Assembly: GCA_046269235.1 (NCBI GenBank)
Contig: JBJZOS010000012.1
Coordinates: 1-55,833, forward strand
DNA: 55,833 bases
Direction of reading: 5' to 3'
Source of the DNA: Soonwooa sp032078105
Lineage (GTDB): Bacteria > Bacteroidota > Bacteroidia > Flavobacteriales > Weeksellaceae
Of the stretch, positions 25,432 through 33,280 are shown piece by piece. Made by a program: the position numbers and the translations under genes. The notes under the pieces were generated by a model that was not told where the DNA came from, searched no databases, and saw nothing but the letters and a program-made list of their open reading frames with translations. Within the stretch, counting starts at the first letter, position 1. Each line of letters opens with the position of its first letter.

Positions 25432-26329
25432 ACAAGAATTTGTTATTTTTTAACATTGATTTCTGTGTGATAACCAGCTTTTATTTTCATAATAAATCAT
25501 GCTAATCCAAAAATGTTTTCGACTCTTCTGAAAAGCGATGTCGGTTCGAGTTTTATTAAAGTATCTGATGGTTTTACAAAATTATTTCCTACGGCAATAA
25601 TAGTTTCGAATACTTGATTTGCTTGTCACGAAATGTTTTACACTATCACTGCCTAGAATATAAACAGCATCAATACATTCTCCGCCTAATAAAACTTTTA
25701 TAATTTCAAAGACAGCGGTTATTACGGAAAAATTCGGAATTTAAAGATTTAGACGAAGATGTTATTAAAAAACATTTGATGTGTTTAGATCTTGAAGAAG
25801 AACTACTTAAATATTCATCTTTCTAAAATTTTATTATCAAAGCAAATAAAGTAATGATAATTGAATTGATATAATCTTTGTAAGGTTCTGTTCCTGTTCT
25901 AAATACTCCTGCAATTATCCCTTTTTTATAGGCCATTAAATTTGAATGCAAATCTACAAGTAAATTTCTGTCAATGGTTTTAAATAAAACTTTTTAACTT
26001 CAATCATCAGCTGCGCAATTGCATTTGCTTTTCTATTGGTTTTTACATAGTAATCTTTAATTTACAAATTAAGACTTCAGTGATGACATTACATCTTCCC
26101 TACTAAAATATTTACGCTCAATTTCGGATGTTTTTAAAGCTACAGAAAGCATAATCTAGGTAAAAATTTCCTGTTTTAATTCTTGACTTCTACTCAAAAG
26201 CAAGTCATTTGCTTCTCCTACTAGTAGCGTAAAATCTTGGATTGAGGAAATAATTAATGTTGTCAGATTTACATGATGAGCTTATTATTATCATTATTTG
26301 GATCAAGGTGATTAACTAAGAAAAATTAA
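25432..26329. other. Gene-free region with degraded coding fragments
   Basis: Short readable pieces occur without starts or complete frames. On the plus strand, FKDLDEDVIKKHLMCLDLEEELL ends in a stop at about 25826; only short pieces of it hold together. On the minus strand, SNLMAYKKGIIAGVFRTGTE and IERKYFSREDVMSSLKS occur at 25840-26150. They look like decayed small genes. I cannot name the families. Confidence 0.4.
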
Positions 26330-26473
26330 TTGCTATTTAATACAGAATATGATAACAACTAATTTAATAATCAACATTTTATAAATAATTTATATAATAT
26401 ACATTTTATATAAATTATACAAAATATACTATTTTACATATTTATAATATTCTTAGTGTTTTTCAATTTAAAA

Positions 26474-26579
26474 CGGAGACATTATCCAATTTTTATGAAT
26501 GAAAAATCATTACGGAGACATTATCCCCTTTTTTTATAATTATTTAATGCCGTAATATTGCTATTCGGAGACAATATCC
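26474..26579 (+). repeat. Upstream iteron trio
   Basis: Three copies of CGGAGACAWTATCC at 26474-26487, 26513-26526 and 26566-26579, with irregular spacing (39 and 53 bp). The third has ACAATATCC in place of ACATTATCC. All are in the same orientation. Confidence 0.85.
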
Positions 26580-26793
26580 AATTTTCTTGGAAAATTAAAT
26601 GAAATTGTGAATTATTAAGTTACTGATTATCAGTCGTTGAATTTTAATTTCCCCTAAATTTTTTATCAACAATTATTATTTTATTTATAAAATTATAATA
26701 TATAATATGATATTAGTATAATTAATGGGCCAAAAAGAAAAAGAGCAATCCGTTTATTTACAGTAGATTAAAACGAATTATAATTCAAATTTA

Positions 26794-26912
26794 CGGAGAC
26801 ATTATCCTAAATTACGGAGACATTATCTGAAAACTCGGAGACATTATCTAAAAACTCGGAGACATTATCTTTCATTACGGAAAAATTATCCAGAAATACG
26901 GAGACATTATCC
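26794..26912 (+). repeat. Six-iteron array with exact 21-bp period
   Basis: Copies of CGGAGACATTATCY start at 26794, 26815, 26836, 26857, 26878 and 26899: exactly 21 bp apart, two helical turns. The fifth is degenerate (CGGAAAAATTATCC). The last overlaps the repB stop codon (26907-26909). A same-face array of this kind is the expected binding site for several RepB protomers and for copy-number control by handcuffing. Confidence 0.92.
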
Positions 26913-27926
26913 TTCAATATTTTCAATCAAGGCGAAAACCGCTTTTATATAAGCTTCTTCTTTCACATCAACACCAATTTTACGCTTTAAATGCTTCGAT
27001 AATTCATGGTAACCACGAACTTCATAAAGCTTTCTCATAATTCTGATTTGCTGGTCATTAAGTTCACGTTGTCTTTTCAGATATTTTAAAGCCCTGTCTA
27101 TTTGTAATTCGTCTAGTGTAGGGAATTTCTGGTCGATACCTACTGCATTCTGTGTGCTGTAAATAACAAAGTGATAATGCCCTTCTTTGTAAGAATAGTT
27201 GAAACTAATGTCATTAAAATTATCTAAATCAGCTTTTACACGAATAAGAAAATCCCTTTCAAATCGGTAGTTTCCTTCATATTTAGTTACAGGAATAGAA
27301 AGCTCCTTCAAAAGTTGAGTATACTCCTTGATTATTCCCCCATTCTTATTGAACTTCACCAACCACATTAAAAACCTCAAAGTATTGCTAGTTGATGTAT
27401 TGAACGATAAATCTTTTTTAATCGAATAATACTGGCTCATATTAAGCATGTTCTGCATTACAGCCTTATCCATCTTAAAGAAGATTTGTTTCTTGTTCCA
27501 GCTGGGTTCTAAAATAAATGGAACGGCTTTATAACCGTTAATAGTTTCATCTTTTAATCTCAACCAGTTAATGTTGGTCATATTCACCAAAGCCTCCTGA
27601 ATAGCGGAATTTTTCATCTTACGCTGCGGATTCAAGTCTGCAATTGAAACAGCAAAATCAACAACGCCTTGATGCGCCCATCCTTCAAAATAATCATCAA
27701 AGGTCAATTGCTTGTCCGTTGGAGAATTTATTGGGGATTTAGGTGTAATAAACATAGCCTGTTCGTCTTTCACAGCAGAAAGAATCATGGTGATAATTCT
27801 TTGTTCGATAATGGATGTTTCCTGAGAAATAAGTACTTCTCTGAAATCATTTGAAATTAAAACCTTTTTACGTTGTTTAGAGGTTAAAGTTTCTCTTTTT
27901 ATCGGTGATTGTCCTTTTTTACTCAT
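26907..27926 (-). CDS. repB: Plasmid replication initiator (RepB, Rep_3 family)
   Basis: The 339-residue protein fits the Rep_3 initiators: two winged-helix halves, with ISQETSIIEQRIITMILSAV (~31-50) and STSNTLRFLMWLVKFNKNGG (~175-194) as the typical helices. It would bind the adjacent iterons and open the origin. The stop codon lies inside the last iteron. Its start codon overlaps the stop of the primase-like gene upstream, so parA, the ParB-like gene, the primase-like gene and repB form one operon. No iterons precede its own start, but several lie inside the upstream genes, which may allow autoregulation across the operon. Confidence 0.9.
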   Translation of the reverse strand: MSKKGQSPIKRETLTSKQRKKVLISNDFREVLISQETSIIEQRIITMILSAVKDEQAMFITPKSPINSPTDKQLTFDDYFEGWAHQGVVDFAVSIADLNPQRKMKNSAIQEALVNMTNINWLRLKDETINGYKAVPFILEPSWNKKQIFFKMDKAVMQNMLNMSQYYSIKKDLSFNTSTSNTLRFLMWLVKFNKNGGIIKEYTQLLKELSIPVTKYEGNYRFERDFLIRVKADLDNFNDISFNYSYKEGHYHFVIYSTQNAVGIDQKFPTLDELQIDRALKYLKRQRELNDQQIRIMRKLYEVRGYHELSKHLKRKIGVDVKEEAYIKAVFALIENIEG

Positions 27927-29163
27927 TTGACAGGTGTTTTTTTTGAATAAGATCTTCGTTGAAATCTTTAGTTAGAGGCAGATGAACACTAATAAATCCA
28001 TCTAGCTTCCAAATCTTTAAAAGCAAACCTACAAAAAATTGAATGGAATCTTTCGTATTGCCAATAACGAAAATAAATTTAGTTTTATTTTGGGATAATC
28101 TCTCCGTGAAGTAAGTCATTTCCCATGCTTTATTATTTAAGTTTTCGGAAACATTATCCAGTCTTTTAAAAAACTGTTTTAAAATATTCCAGTTTTTCGA
28201 GTTTTCGGAGACAATATCCAAAATTATTGTTTCTTTAGTTTTTCGTATTTGTTCAACTTCATCAATAAATGAAGCTACAATATTTAAATTAAAATAAGCT
28301 CCGGAAACATCGTTATCATTGCCTAAAACAAGCTTTTGGAAGCTGTTTGCCGTAAAATATTTTTTAATCAGTTTTGCCTTGTTAAAGCTAAGTTCTCCAT
28401 TAGAAGAACAATATTGTGTATGTTTTGGCTGAAACAGTTCGCAGTAGCTAATAGCATCAAAAATACTTTCAAAAACGGATAATGTCTCCGTCATTTCAGG
28501 TTTTGCTGAAAAGGTGAATCCTATGGAGTTCTTACTATTAGCGTCAAACCATTTCTTGTTAAAATAGTCTCCCTTTCCCGTAAACACTCTGTGAATGCCT
28601 ACAACAGCGTTTTTTATATCTTTTACAAAATATGATAGACTCAATAGATTGTTTTTTTTATAACTGAAAAAAGTCGTTTTGAAAACTCCGGAACGGAAAG
28701 TACTTTTCTCAAATTTTCGGTGTTCTTTCAAATACTCAAAATGAATATCTATTTTCGGGATAATGTCTCCGTGAACTTCATAATCTGAAGCTTCGACCGA
28801 CTCTGAAGAAGCTGCAAAATAGATTTCAGATGGTTTTTGTGGTTTTGATACTTCACTTCCGCCCAAAAACAAGCGCAATTCATTATTGATTTCTACTGGT
28901 AAAGCTGAAGTATTATTTAAAATTCTCTTCTTAATAAACTGGATAATGTCTCCGCTATCCTGATTCATTATCGAATAGTACATTTTAACGCCAGACCTTT
29001 CGTGATAAAAAAAACGGATAATGTCTCCGTGATTTCCATTTTGTTGAAGTACATACGCTTTTTTATACTTATCAAAACTGTACAGACTTCCCATCTTGAA
29101 CAGAAAATACTGCTCAATATCCACTTCTCTCTTTATTCTGTCCCAGTCTAAAGTATAATTCAT
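27919..29163 (-). CDS. Toprim-domain protein (plasmid primase-like)
   Basis: The N-terminal third resembles the zinc/CHC2-type region of plasmid primase-like proteins (IKREVDIEQYFLFKMG, then two similar blocks GNHGDIIRFF and SGDIIQFIKK), but lacks a clear cysteine cluster. A Toprim core follows: SVFESIFDAISYCELF (catalytic Glu) and LVLGNDNDVSGAYF (DxD). Toprim-containing Bacteroidetes plasmid proteins are thought to prime or assist replication. It sits between the ParB-like gene and repB with overlaps on both sides. Five to seven iteron copies are embedded in it, most coding for G-D-I-I or D-I-V-S. The primase role is inferred from the fold; the C terminus is unassigned. Confidence 0.7.
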   Translation of the reverse strand: MNYTLDWDRIKREVDIEQYFLFKMGSLYSFDKYKKAYVLQQNGNHGDIIRFFYHERSGVKMYYSIMNQDSGDIIQFIKKRILNNTSALPVEINNELRLFLGGSEVSKPQKPSEIYFAASSESVEASDYEVHGDIIPKIDIHFEYLKEHRKFEKSTFRSGVFKTTFFSYKKNNLLSLSYFVKDIKNAVVGIHRVFTGKGDYFNKKWFDANSKNSIGFTFSAKPEMTETLSVFESIFDAISYCELFQPKHTQYCSSNGELSFNKAKLIKKYFTANSFQKLVLGNDNDVSGAYFNLNIVASFIDEVEQIRKTKETIILDIVSENSKNWNILKQFFKRLDNVSENLNNKAWEMTYFTERLSQNKTKFIFVIGNTKDSIQFFVGLLLKIWKLDGFISVHLPLTKDFNEDLIQKKHLSNE

Positions 29164-29244
29164 TAAGAATCTGATTTAGATTTTCTTCCTCTCAACTTTT
29201 CATCTTCTCTGATGTAATCGGGTCTGGATTGGATTTTGTCTCCG
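28146..29244. repeat. Iterons embedded in primase-like and ParB-like coding sequence
   Basis: Copies in plus orientation are at 28146-28159 (CGGAAACATTATCC) and 28206-28219. Copies in the opposite orientation (GGATAATGTCTCCG) are at 28477-28490, 28758-28771, 28941-28954 and 29016-29029, with a variant GGATTTTGTCTCCG at 29231-29244. A further plus copy is at 29864-29877 (CGGAGACAATATCC) and a partial one at 30289-30300. They are the same 14-mer as the origin iterons. Confidence 0.9.
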
Positions 29245-29957
29245 TACTTCTTTTTCAGTTTTTGTATCGCTTCTTCAAGTAAGTCCCAATCTTTGTAATA
29301 CAAATCACCGCCAACAACTTTGTTGTACGTAACGTCTTTTACAAAATCGAAATATTCTCCAGGAATGTAAACAGTAGTTGTCATTCCGTACACTTCATCC
29401 GAATTACGTTTTCTTCCGCCTTTTTTATTTTTTTCCTGTTCACGGATAAAATCAGGTCTGGGAACAATATGTTTATGTGAAGGAATGAGTAAATCCATTG
29501 CTTCCACAAAAGCCTCAGATTGGTTGTAAAAAATCAATTTTTCTTCCGTAGCTTTATAGAATACCAAATCTTTTAGAAACTCAAGAGAATCGGCTTTTAA
29601 AAATATCGTAAAAGATCTTTTGGTTTGATTAACAGTGATTTGTTTCGCATAAGACGTCTTATTGGTCTGTGCGGTTGCTAATGCTGCTCTTGCTTCTAAG
29701 ATTTCTTTTTTAACTGGTCTTTTCTTCCCAACAGGCTTTTTAACTTCTTGGACTATTTCCTTTTCAACAGTAGCAACCTTCTCTTCTACTTTCTTTTCTT
29801 CAACTGTCGGCTCTATTATTATAGGCTTTTCTTCTACTACTTCTTTTATTTCTTCATCGTTTACGGAGACAATATCCACTTTTTCTTCATCTGAAGACTT
29901 CAACTCCTCTTCTTTTTGCTTTAAACTTTTAAAATTTTTAAACAGATTGGCTTTCAT
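29163..29957 (-). CDS. ParB-like centromere-binding partner of ParA, with a duplicated C-terminal module
   Basis: This 264-residue protein starts 20 bp inside the end of parA, the usual place for a partition adaptor. Residues ~1-95 are a disordered, Glu/Val/Lys-rich tail (EEKKVEEKVATVEKEIVQEV). A motif then occurs twice, VPRPDFIREQEKNKKGGRKR (~160-180) and QSRPDYIREDEKLRGRKSKS (~243-262). Each is preceded by a segment with RHH-like beta-helix character (SFTIFLKADSLEFLKDLVFY; TTVYIPGEYFDFVKDVTY). The duplication could give one chain two DNA-binding halves. It is not a canonical ParB with a CTPase box. DNA binding is inferred. Confidence 0.65.
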   Translation of the reverse strand: MKANLFKNFKSLKQKEEELKSSDEEKVDIVSVNDEEIKEVVEEKPIIIEPTVEEKKVEEKVATVEKEIVQEVKKPVGKKRPVKKEILEARAALATAQTNKTSYAKQITVNQTKRSFTIFLKADSLEFLKDLVFYKATEEKLIFYNQSEAFVEAMDLLIPSHKHIVPRPDFIREQEKNKKGGRKRNSDEVYGMTTTVYIPGEYFDFVKDVTYNKVVGGDLYYKDWDLLEEAIQKLKKKYGDKIQSRPDYIREDEKLRGRKSKSDS

Positions 29958-30720
29958 ACGTCTTTATTTTAGATTTAATCTCTTTTACTAAGTTTTTATA
30001 ATCTTCAGCAGCTCTACTGCTAGAATTTACCTGAAAGATATTCTTTCCTTCCTGTTTAGCTTTTTCAATGTTCATATCCTGTCTAATGAAGGTTTTGAAA
30101 AAGTACTCACTGGCTCCGGCTTCCTGCTTGATCATTTCGCTGTACTTTCTAAAGTTTACAGTATTAGTTAAAACTTTATTGAAGAAAAAACCCAAAAACT
30201 CAAGATTAGGATTGTGTTTTTCTTTGATATTTAAAAATGCAGGCAGAAGGTTATCAATTCCGGCAAAAGAATATTGCTCGGCTTCAATCGGAGACATTAC
30301 GAAATCTGAGGCACAAAGAGCCATTTCTCCTAAAGTCAGTTTTTTCATTAATGGACGAGGCGGACAATCAATCAAAACATAATCGAAAGGCATCTGCTCC
30401 AAAAGGTTGTGAAGATTATTCTTCAAGGTATCTCTGCTATAACTTTCTTCTTCTTCCAGTAAAGCATCACCCGCAAGAATATACACATTAGAACTCCCGT
30501 GATGTTTTAGTCTAAACTCTCCCGTATTATCTAAAAAGTTTTTAACTGTGTAGGGATAATCATCCTCAATTCCATAACCCATGGAAAGGTTTTTCTGACT
30601 ATCAAAGTCAATTAAAAGCACATTGACTCCTTTTTTCTTAGCAAGAGCTGCACCAACGTGGATGGCCGTAGTAGTCTTTCCCACTCCACCTTTCTGTGTA
30701 ATTATTGAAATAATCGACAT
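29938..30720 (-). CDS. parA: ParA-family partition ATPase
   Basis: With the ATG at 30720 the protein starts MSIISIITQKGGVGKTTTAI, placing the deviant Walker A at residues ~10-16 as in short (type Ib) ParA proteins. An in-frame ATG 24 bp further upstream would add eight non-conserved residues. Later motifs are VLLIDFDSQKNLSMGYG (A') and YVLIDCPPRPLMKK (Walker B). The protein would form ATP-dependent patterns on nucleoid DNA and segregate the element with the neighbouring ParB-like protein. It heads the replication/partition operon and has a good promoter candidate at 30742-30772. Confidence 0.92.
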   Translation of the reverse strand: MSIISIITQKGGVGKTTTAIHVGAALAKKKGVNVLLIDFDSQKNLSMGYGIEDDYPYTVKNFLDNTGEFRLKHHGSSNVYILAGDALLEEEESYSRDTLKNNLHNLLEQMPFDYVLIDCPPRPLMKKLTLGEMALCASDFVMSPIEAEQYSFAGIDNLLPAFLNIKEKHNPNLEFLGFFFNKVLTNTVNFRKYSEMIKQEAGASEYFFKTFIRQDMNIEKAKQEGKNIFQVNSSSRAAEDYKNLVKEIKSKIKTYESQSV

Positions 30721-30741
30721 AAACAAATAGTTTAGATATTT

Positions 30742-30772
30742 CAAATCTACAAAACATAATCGGTTAATACAA
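30742..30772 (-). promoter_or_regulatory. Candidate promoter of the parA-repB operon
   Basis: On the minus strand TAGATTTG (30749-30742) matches the TAnnTTTG -7 element. TTG (30772-30770) lies 20 bp upstream at the -33 position. The predicted leader before the parA ATG is short, about 15 nt. Confidence 0.55.
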
Positions 30773-31305
30773 TAAAAAGATATTTACATTGATATAATTA
30801 TATAAAATATATTATTTTGTATTTTTAAATATTTTACTATTTTATAGTTTTAAATAATTATATTATTACAAATAATTTACCTATTGAATACATTTTAATA
30901 ATCAGTAATTGAAAAAATATTATTCTAAATATTTAAAGTAAACACAGTATTTAAATGTAATCACTTTAAAAACATACAACTTTATATCAATATTTACAAT
31001 ATATTATTTTTTTAATTTTAAATCGCTATAAGAAAACAAAATAACATATTAATTATTTTCGATAATTACAATATATTATTTTTTCTATTTGTTTGTTTTT
31101 CCATATTAAAAATTCACCTTTTTAAATTTATTTACTATCTTTGACAAATAGTTAAATCAGCCCTTTGACACTCATATTTCCAACAATTTGTTACGCTGAT
31201 TAAGTTTACAATATTTAAACAACTATTCCCAAAAACTCTAACCACTACAAAACTTCTTTTTAAAAGAATCTTAATATTTAGTGTAAACAAACTAAAAATA
31301 CTTTT
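30773..31305. other. Extremely AT-rich divergent spacer
   Basis: Over 500 bp of almost pure A/T between parA and the GNAT gene, with no ORF. TTTACAATATATTATTTTTT occurs at about 30996 and again, slightly changed, at about 31066. The divergent genes imply promoters for both sides. H-NS-like or IHF-like binding or a parS-type centromere are possible, but no specific site is clear. Confidence 0.45.
31136..31143 (+). promoter_or_regulatory. Candidate -7 element upstream of the GNAT gene
   Basis: TATCTTTG matches TAnnTTTG exactly. It lies about 160 bp before the GNAT start codon, so the leader would be long; the -33 box is not clear. Confidence 0.35.
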
Positions 31306-31875
31306 ATGATTATTGGCACTGCCAAAGAAAGAGATATTGCAATTGATATTTTATGCAAATCTTTTTATAATATTTTAATTCCAAATTCAATAAATTTCGT
31401 TGTCAACGAAAAAGGAAATAGGTATAAAAAATTGAAAGCTCTAATGAGCTATCAATTTGATTTAAGTCTTCTTTACGGCAAAGTTTTTTTAAGTGATGAT
31501 AAAAACGGAGTCATTCTATACCTTGATAATCCTCGCCAAAGTTTGAAAAAATTCTACTTAGAATTAAAGCTTATCTTTAAATGTATTGGCCTTTCGAATG
31601 TTTTTAAAGTATTAAAGAGAGAAAATATCCTCAAAAAAAATCACCCAAATCATGATTATATACATCTTTGGTTGATGGGTGTTTTACCTGAACTACAAGG
31701 ACAGGGGATAGGTTCGAAACTTCTAAACGAATCTTTGAAATTATTTCAAGATGACTTCATCATTGTTGAAACAACAACTCCGGAAAATTTGAAGTTTTAT
31801 CAAAAAAACGGATTCACCATATTCCACGAAACGCACCAACTCAATTATCCATTATATTTCTTGAAAAATGTTTAA
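31306..31875 (+). CDS. GNAT-family N-acetyltransferase
   Basis: The 189-residue protein has the acetyl-CoA-binding motif of GNATs: HLWLMGVLPELQGQGIGSKL (Q-x-x-G-x-G at ~133-142), followed by ETTTPENLKFYQKNGFTIFH, the typical motif B ending with a helix and the F-Y-x-K-x-G-F turn. The substrate is unknown; related proteins acetylate small amines or antibiotics. Its stop codon lies 8 bp inside the next gene, so the two are co-expressed. It sits between the partition and transfer modules as cargo. Confidence 0.85.
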   Translation: MIIGTAKERDIAIDILCKSFYNILIPNSINFVVNEKGNRYKKLKALMSYQFDLSLLYGKVFLSDDKNGVILYLDNPRQSLKKFYLELKLIFKCIGLSNVFKVLKRENILKKNHPNHDYIHLWLMGVLPELQGQGIGSKLLNESLKLFQDDFIIVETTTPENLKFYQKNGFTIFHETHQLNYPLYFLKNV

Positions 31876-32767
31876 CACAGAAATTTACCCTTCCACTTTT
31901 ATTTACATTGTTATTTTTACTATTTTACTATTCGTAGGAATTTTTAATCTTTTTCAAAAATGGAAGAAAAGCGACAGAGACTTTTACACCAAGTACACAG
32001 CATTATGGATGTCTGGATTAACCTATAATCTTGTAGAAGGCTTACTTCCGGACAAGAATTTACCAATTGGTATGATGCCACAAAACATTATCGCATGGAC
32101 TGTTGGGATCTTAGTTGCTTATCACTTTTTAGTATTTCTAAAAAACGAGTACAACGTTGAATTTCAAAAGAAAGATATACCGCTTACAACTGTGGGGATG
32201 ATTGCTCTTTTACTATTTGTGCTCTTGTTTATTTTACCCTATACCATCACAAAATCAATTGAGCAATCTAGAGTATTTTTTGTTTCATTTTTTCTAATAG
32301 CAATTTTTGTTGCGAACTTGTTTTTTATCAATCAACTTTACAGAAGAATGAAAGATGAGAAAAATAGATATCTTAAAATGCACTCCATTAACGGAATTAT
32401 AGGTTTTATAGGGCTATTCTCTTTACCTTTTACAATTCTACTGTTTGGCGACAATCAATTAATAGAACAAAGCTTTTTCTCATTAGGAATATTTGCTGTA
32501 AGTATTGATTACTTTCTTTATCACAGAAGAAAAGAAGAATTTAAAAAAGTAATTTCGTTTGAAAATCTTACGAATAGGGAAGGAGAAATCTTAAAAGTAA
32601 TGCTCGAAAATCCTGAATTAAAATATTCTCAAATCAGCGATACGCTTAATATTTCTGAGAAAACTCTTTCAACACACCTTTCAAATATCTACAAGAAAAC
32701 AGATCTCAACAGTAAAAAGGATATTGAGGAGTTAAGTGAAGGTTTTAGAAAGTCAGTAATAGCTTAA
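31868..32767 (+). CDS. Membrane-anchored LuxR-type transcriptional regulator
   Basis: Seven hydrophobic segments (~7-25, 37-54, 65-87, 98-118, 129-149, 166-184, 192-208) precede a C-terminal LuxR/GerE helix-turn-helix (FENLTNREGEILKVMLENPE, then YSQISDTLNISEKTLSTHLS, ~235-285). The layout suggests a membrane sensor that binds DNA directly from the membrane, a form common in Flavobacteriia. No receiver domain is present. It overlaps the GNAT gene by 8 bp. Its target is unknown; the adjacent tra operon or its own operon are the obvious candidates. Confidence 0.8.
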   Translation: MFNTEIYPSTFIYIVIFTILLFVGIFNLFQKWKKSDRDFYTKYTALWMSGLTYNLVEGLLPDKNLPIGMMPQNIIAWTVGILVAYHFLVFLKNEYNVEFQKKDIPLTTVGMIALLLFVLLFILPYTITKSIEQSRVFFVSFFLIAIFVANLFFINQLYRRMKDEKNRYLKMHSINGIIGFIGLFSLPFTILLFGDNQLIEQSFFSLGIFAVSIDYFLYHRRKEEFKKVISFENLTNREGEILKVMLENPELKYSQISDTLNISEKTLSTHLSNIYKKTDLNSKKDIEELSEGFRKSVIA

Positions 32768-33255
32768 TAAACAATAATTTATAGGCTTTTCTTTCCTAAA
32801 ATGCTACTGCAACAAATTGTATTTCACAACGCGGTTTCCATCACTGGATAAACAGCCTATTTCTTAATTAAAATTGTGAAAAAAGCCCATTCCGTAGGAA
32901 AAAGCGAGATTGCTTCAAAGGAAACAATCTCATGAGGTGACGAATACATCTTTTAAGGAAGCTCGTCCCTTGATCCTCAAAACAAATTTAAAAATTTCAA
33001 ATAGAATAAGCCAACTAAGAACAAGCAGGAACAAAACTTAAAAATGCAGTATTCTTACTCTAATGAATGGAAAAAGTTCTACCTGTATCTCAAAAAAACT
33101 CCTAAACTACCTATCAACCATTCTTCGTTTTAAAAATATCACCATAACCACAACAACACTATTAATCAATCACATACATAAAATAAGGCTTTATCCTTAG
33201 TAAAATAAGTCACTATATAAGTATCCATTATTCGTTATTTTTTCAGGCTCTCCAA
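32768..33255. other. Intergenic region, nothing firm
   Basis: About 490 bp between the LuxR-type gene and the coupling-protein gene. No convincing ORF, IS end or RNA is visible. The last part holds the promoter candidate for the tra operon. Confidence 0.4.
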
Positions 33256-33263
33256 TATGTTTG
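33256..33263 (+). promoter_or_regulatory. Candidate -7 element of the tra operon
   Basis: TATGTTTG matches TAnnTTTG and ends 17 bp before the ATG of the coupling-protein gene, a spacing typical for Bacteroidetes leaders. The -33 region lacks a clear TTTG. Confidence 0.4.
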
Positions 33264-33280
33264 CAGCAAAGAAATAACAA

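Larger units (their letters stand above)
26330..26912. other. Candidate replication origin (oriV)
   Basis: The region downstream of repB combines two extremely AT-rich stretches (26330-26460 and 26640-26730, TATAATATATAATATGAT-like) with nine iterons. This is the layout of iteron-controlled theta origins recognised by Rep_3 initiators. The AT-rich parts would be the melting region. I saw no certain DnaA box by eye. Confidence 0.75.

Noticed and set aside
26474..26912. Possible CRISPR array from regularly spaced repeats
   Set aside because: Repeat plus spacer is only 21 bp, there are no unique 30-nt spacers and no cas genes; these are iterons.
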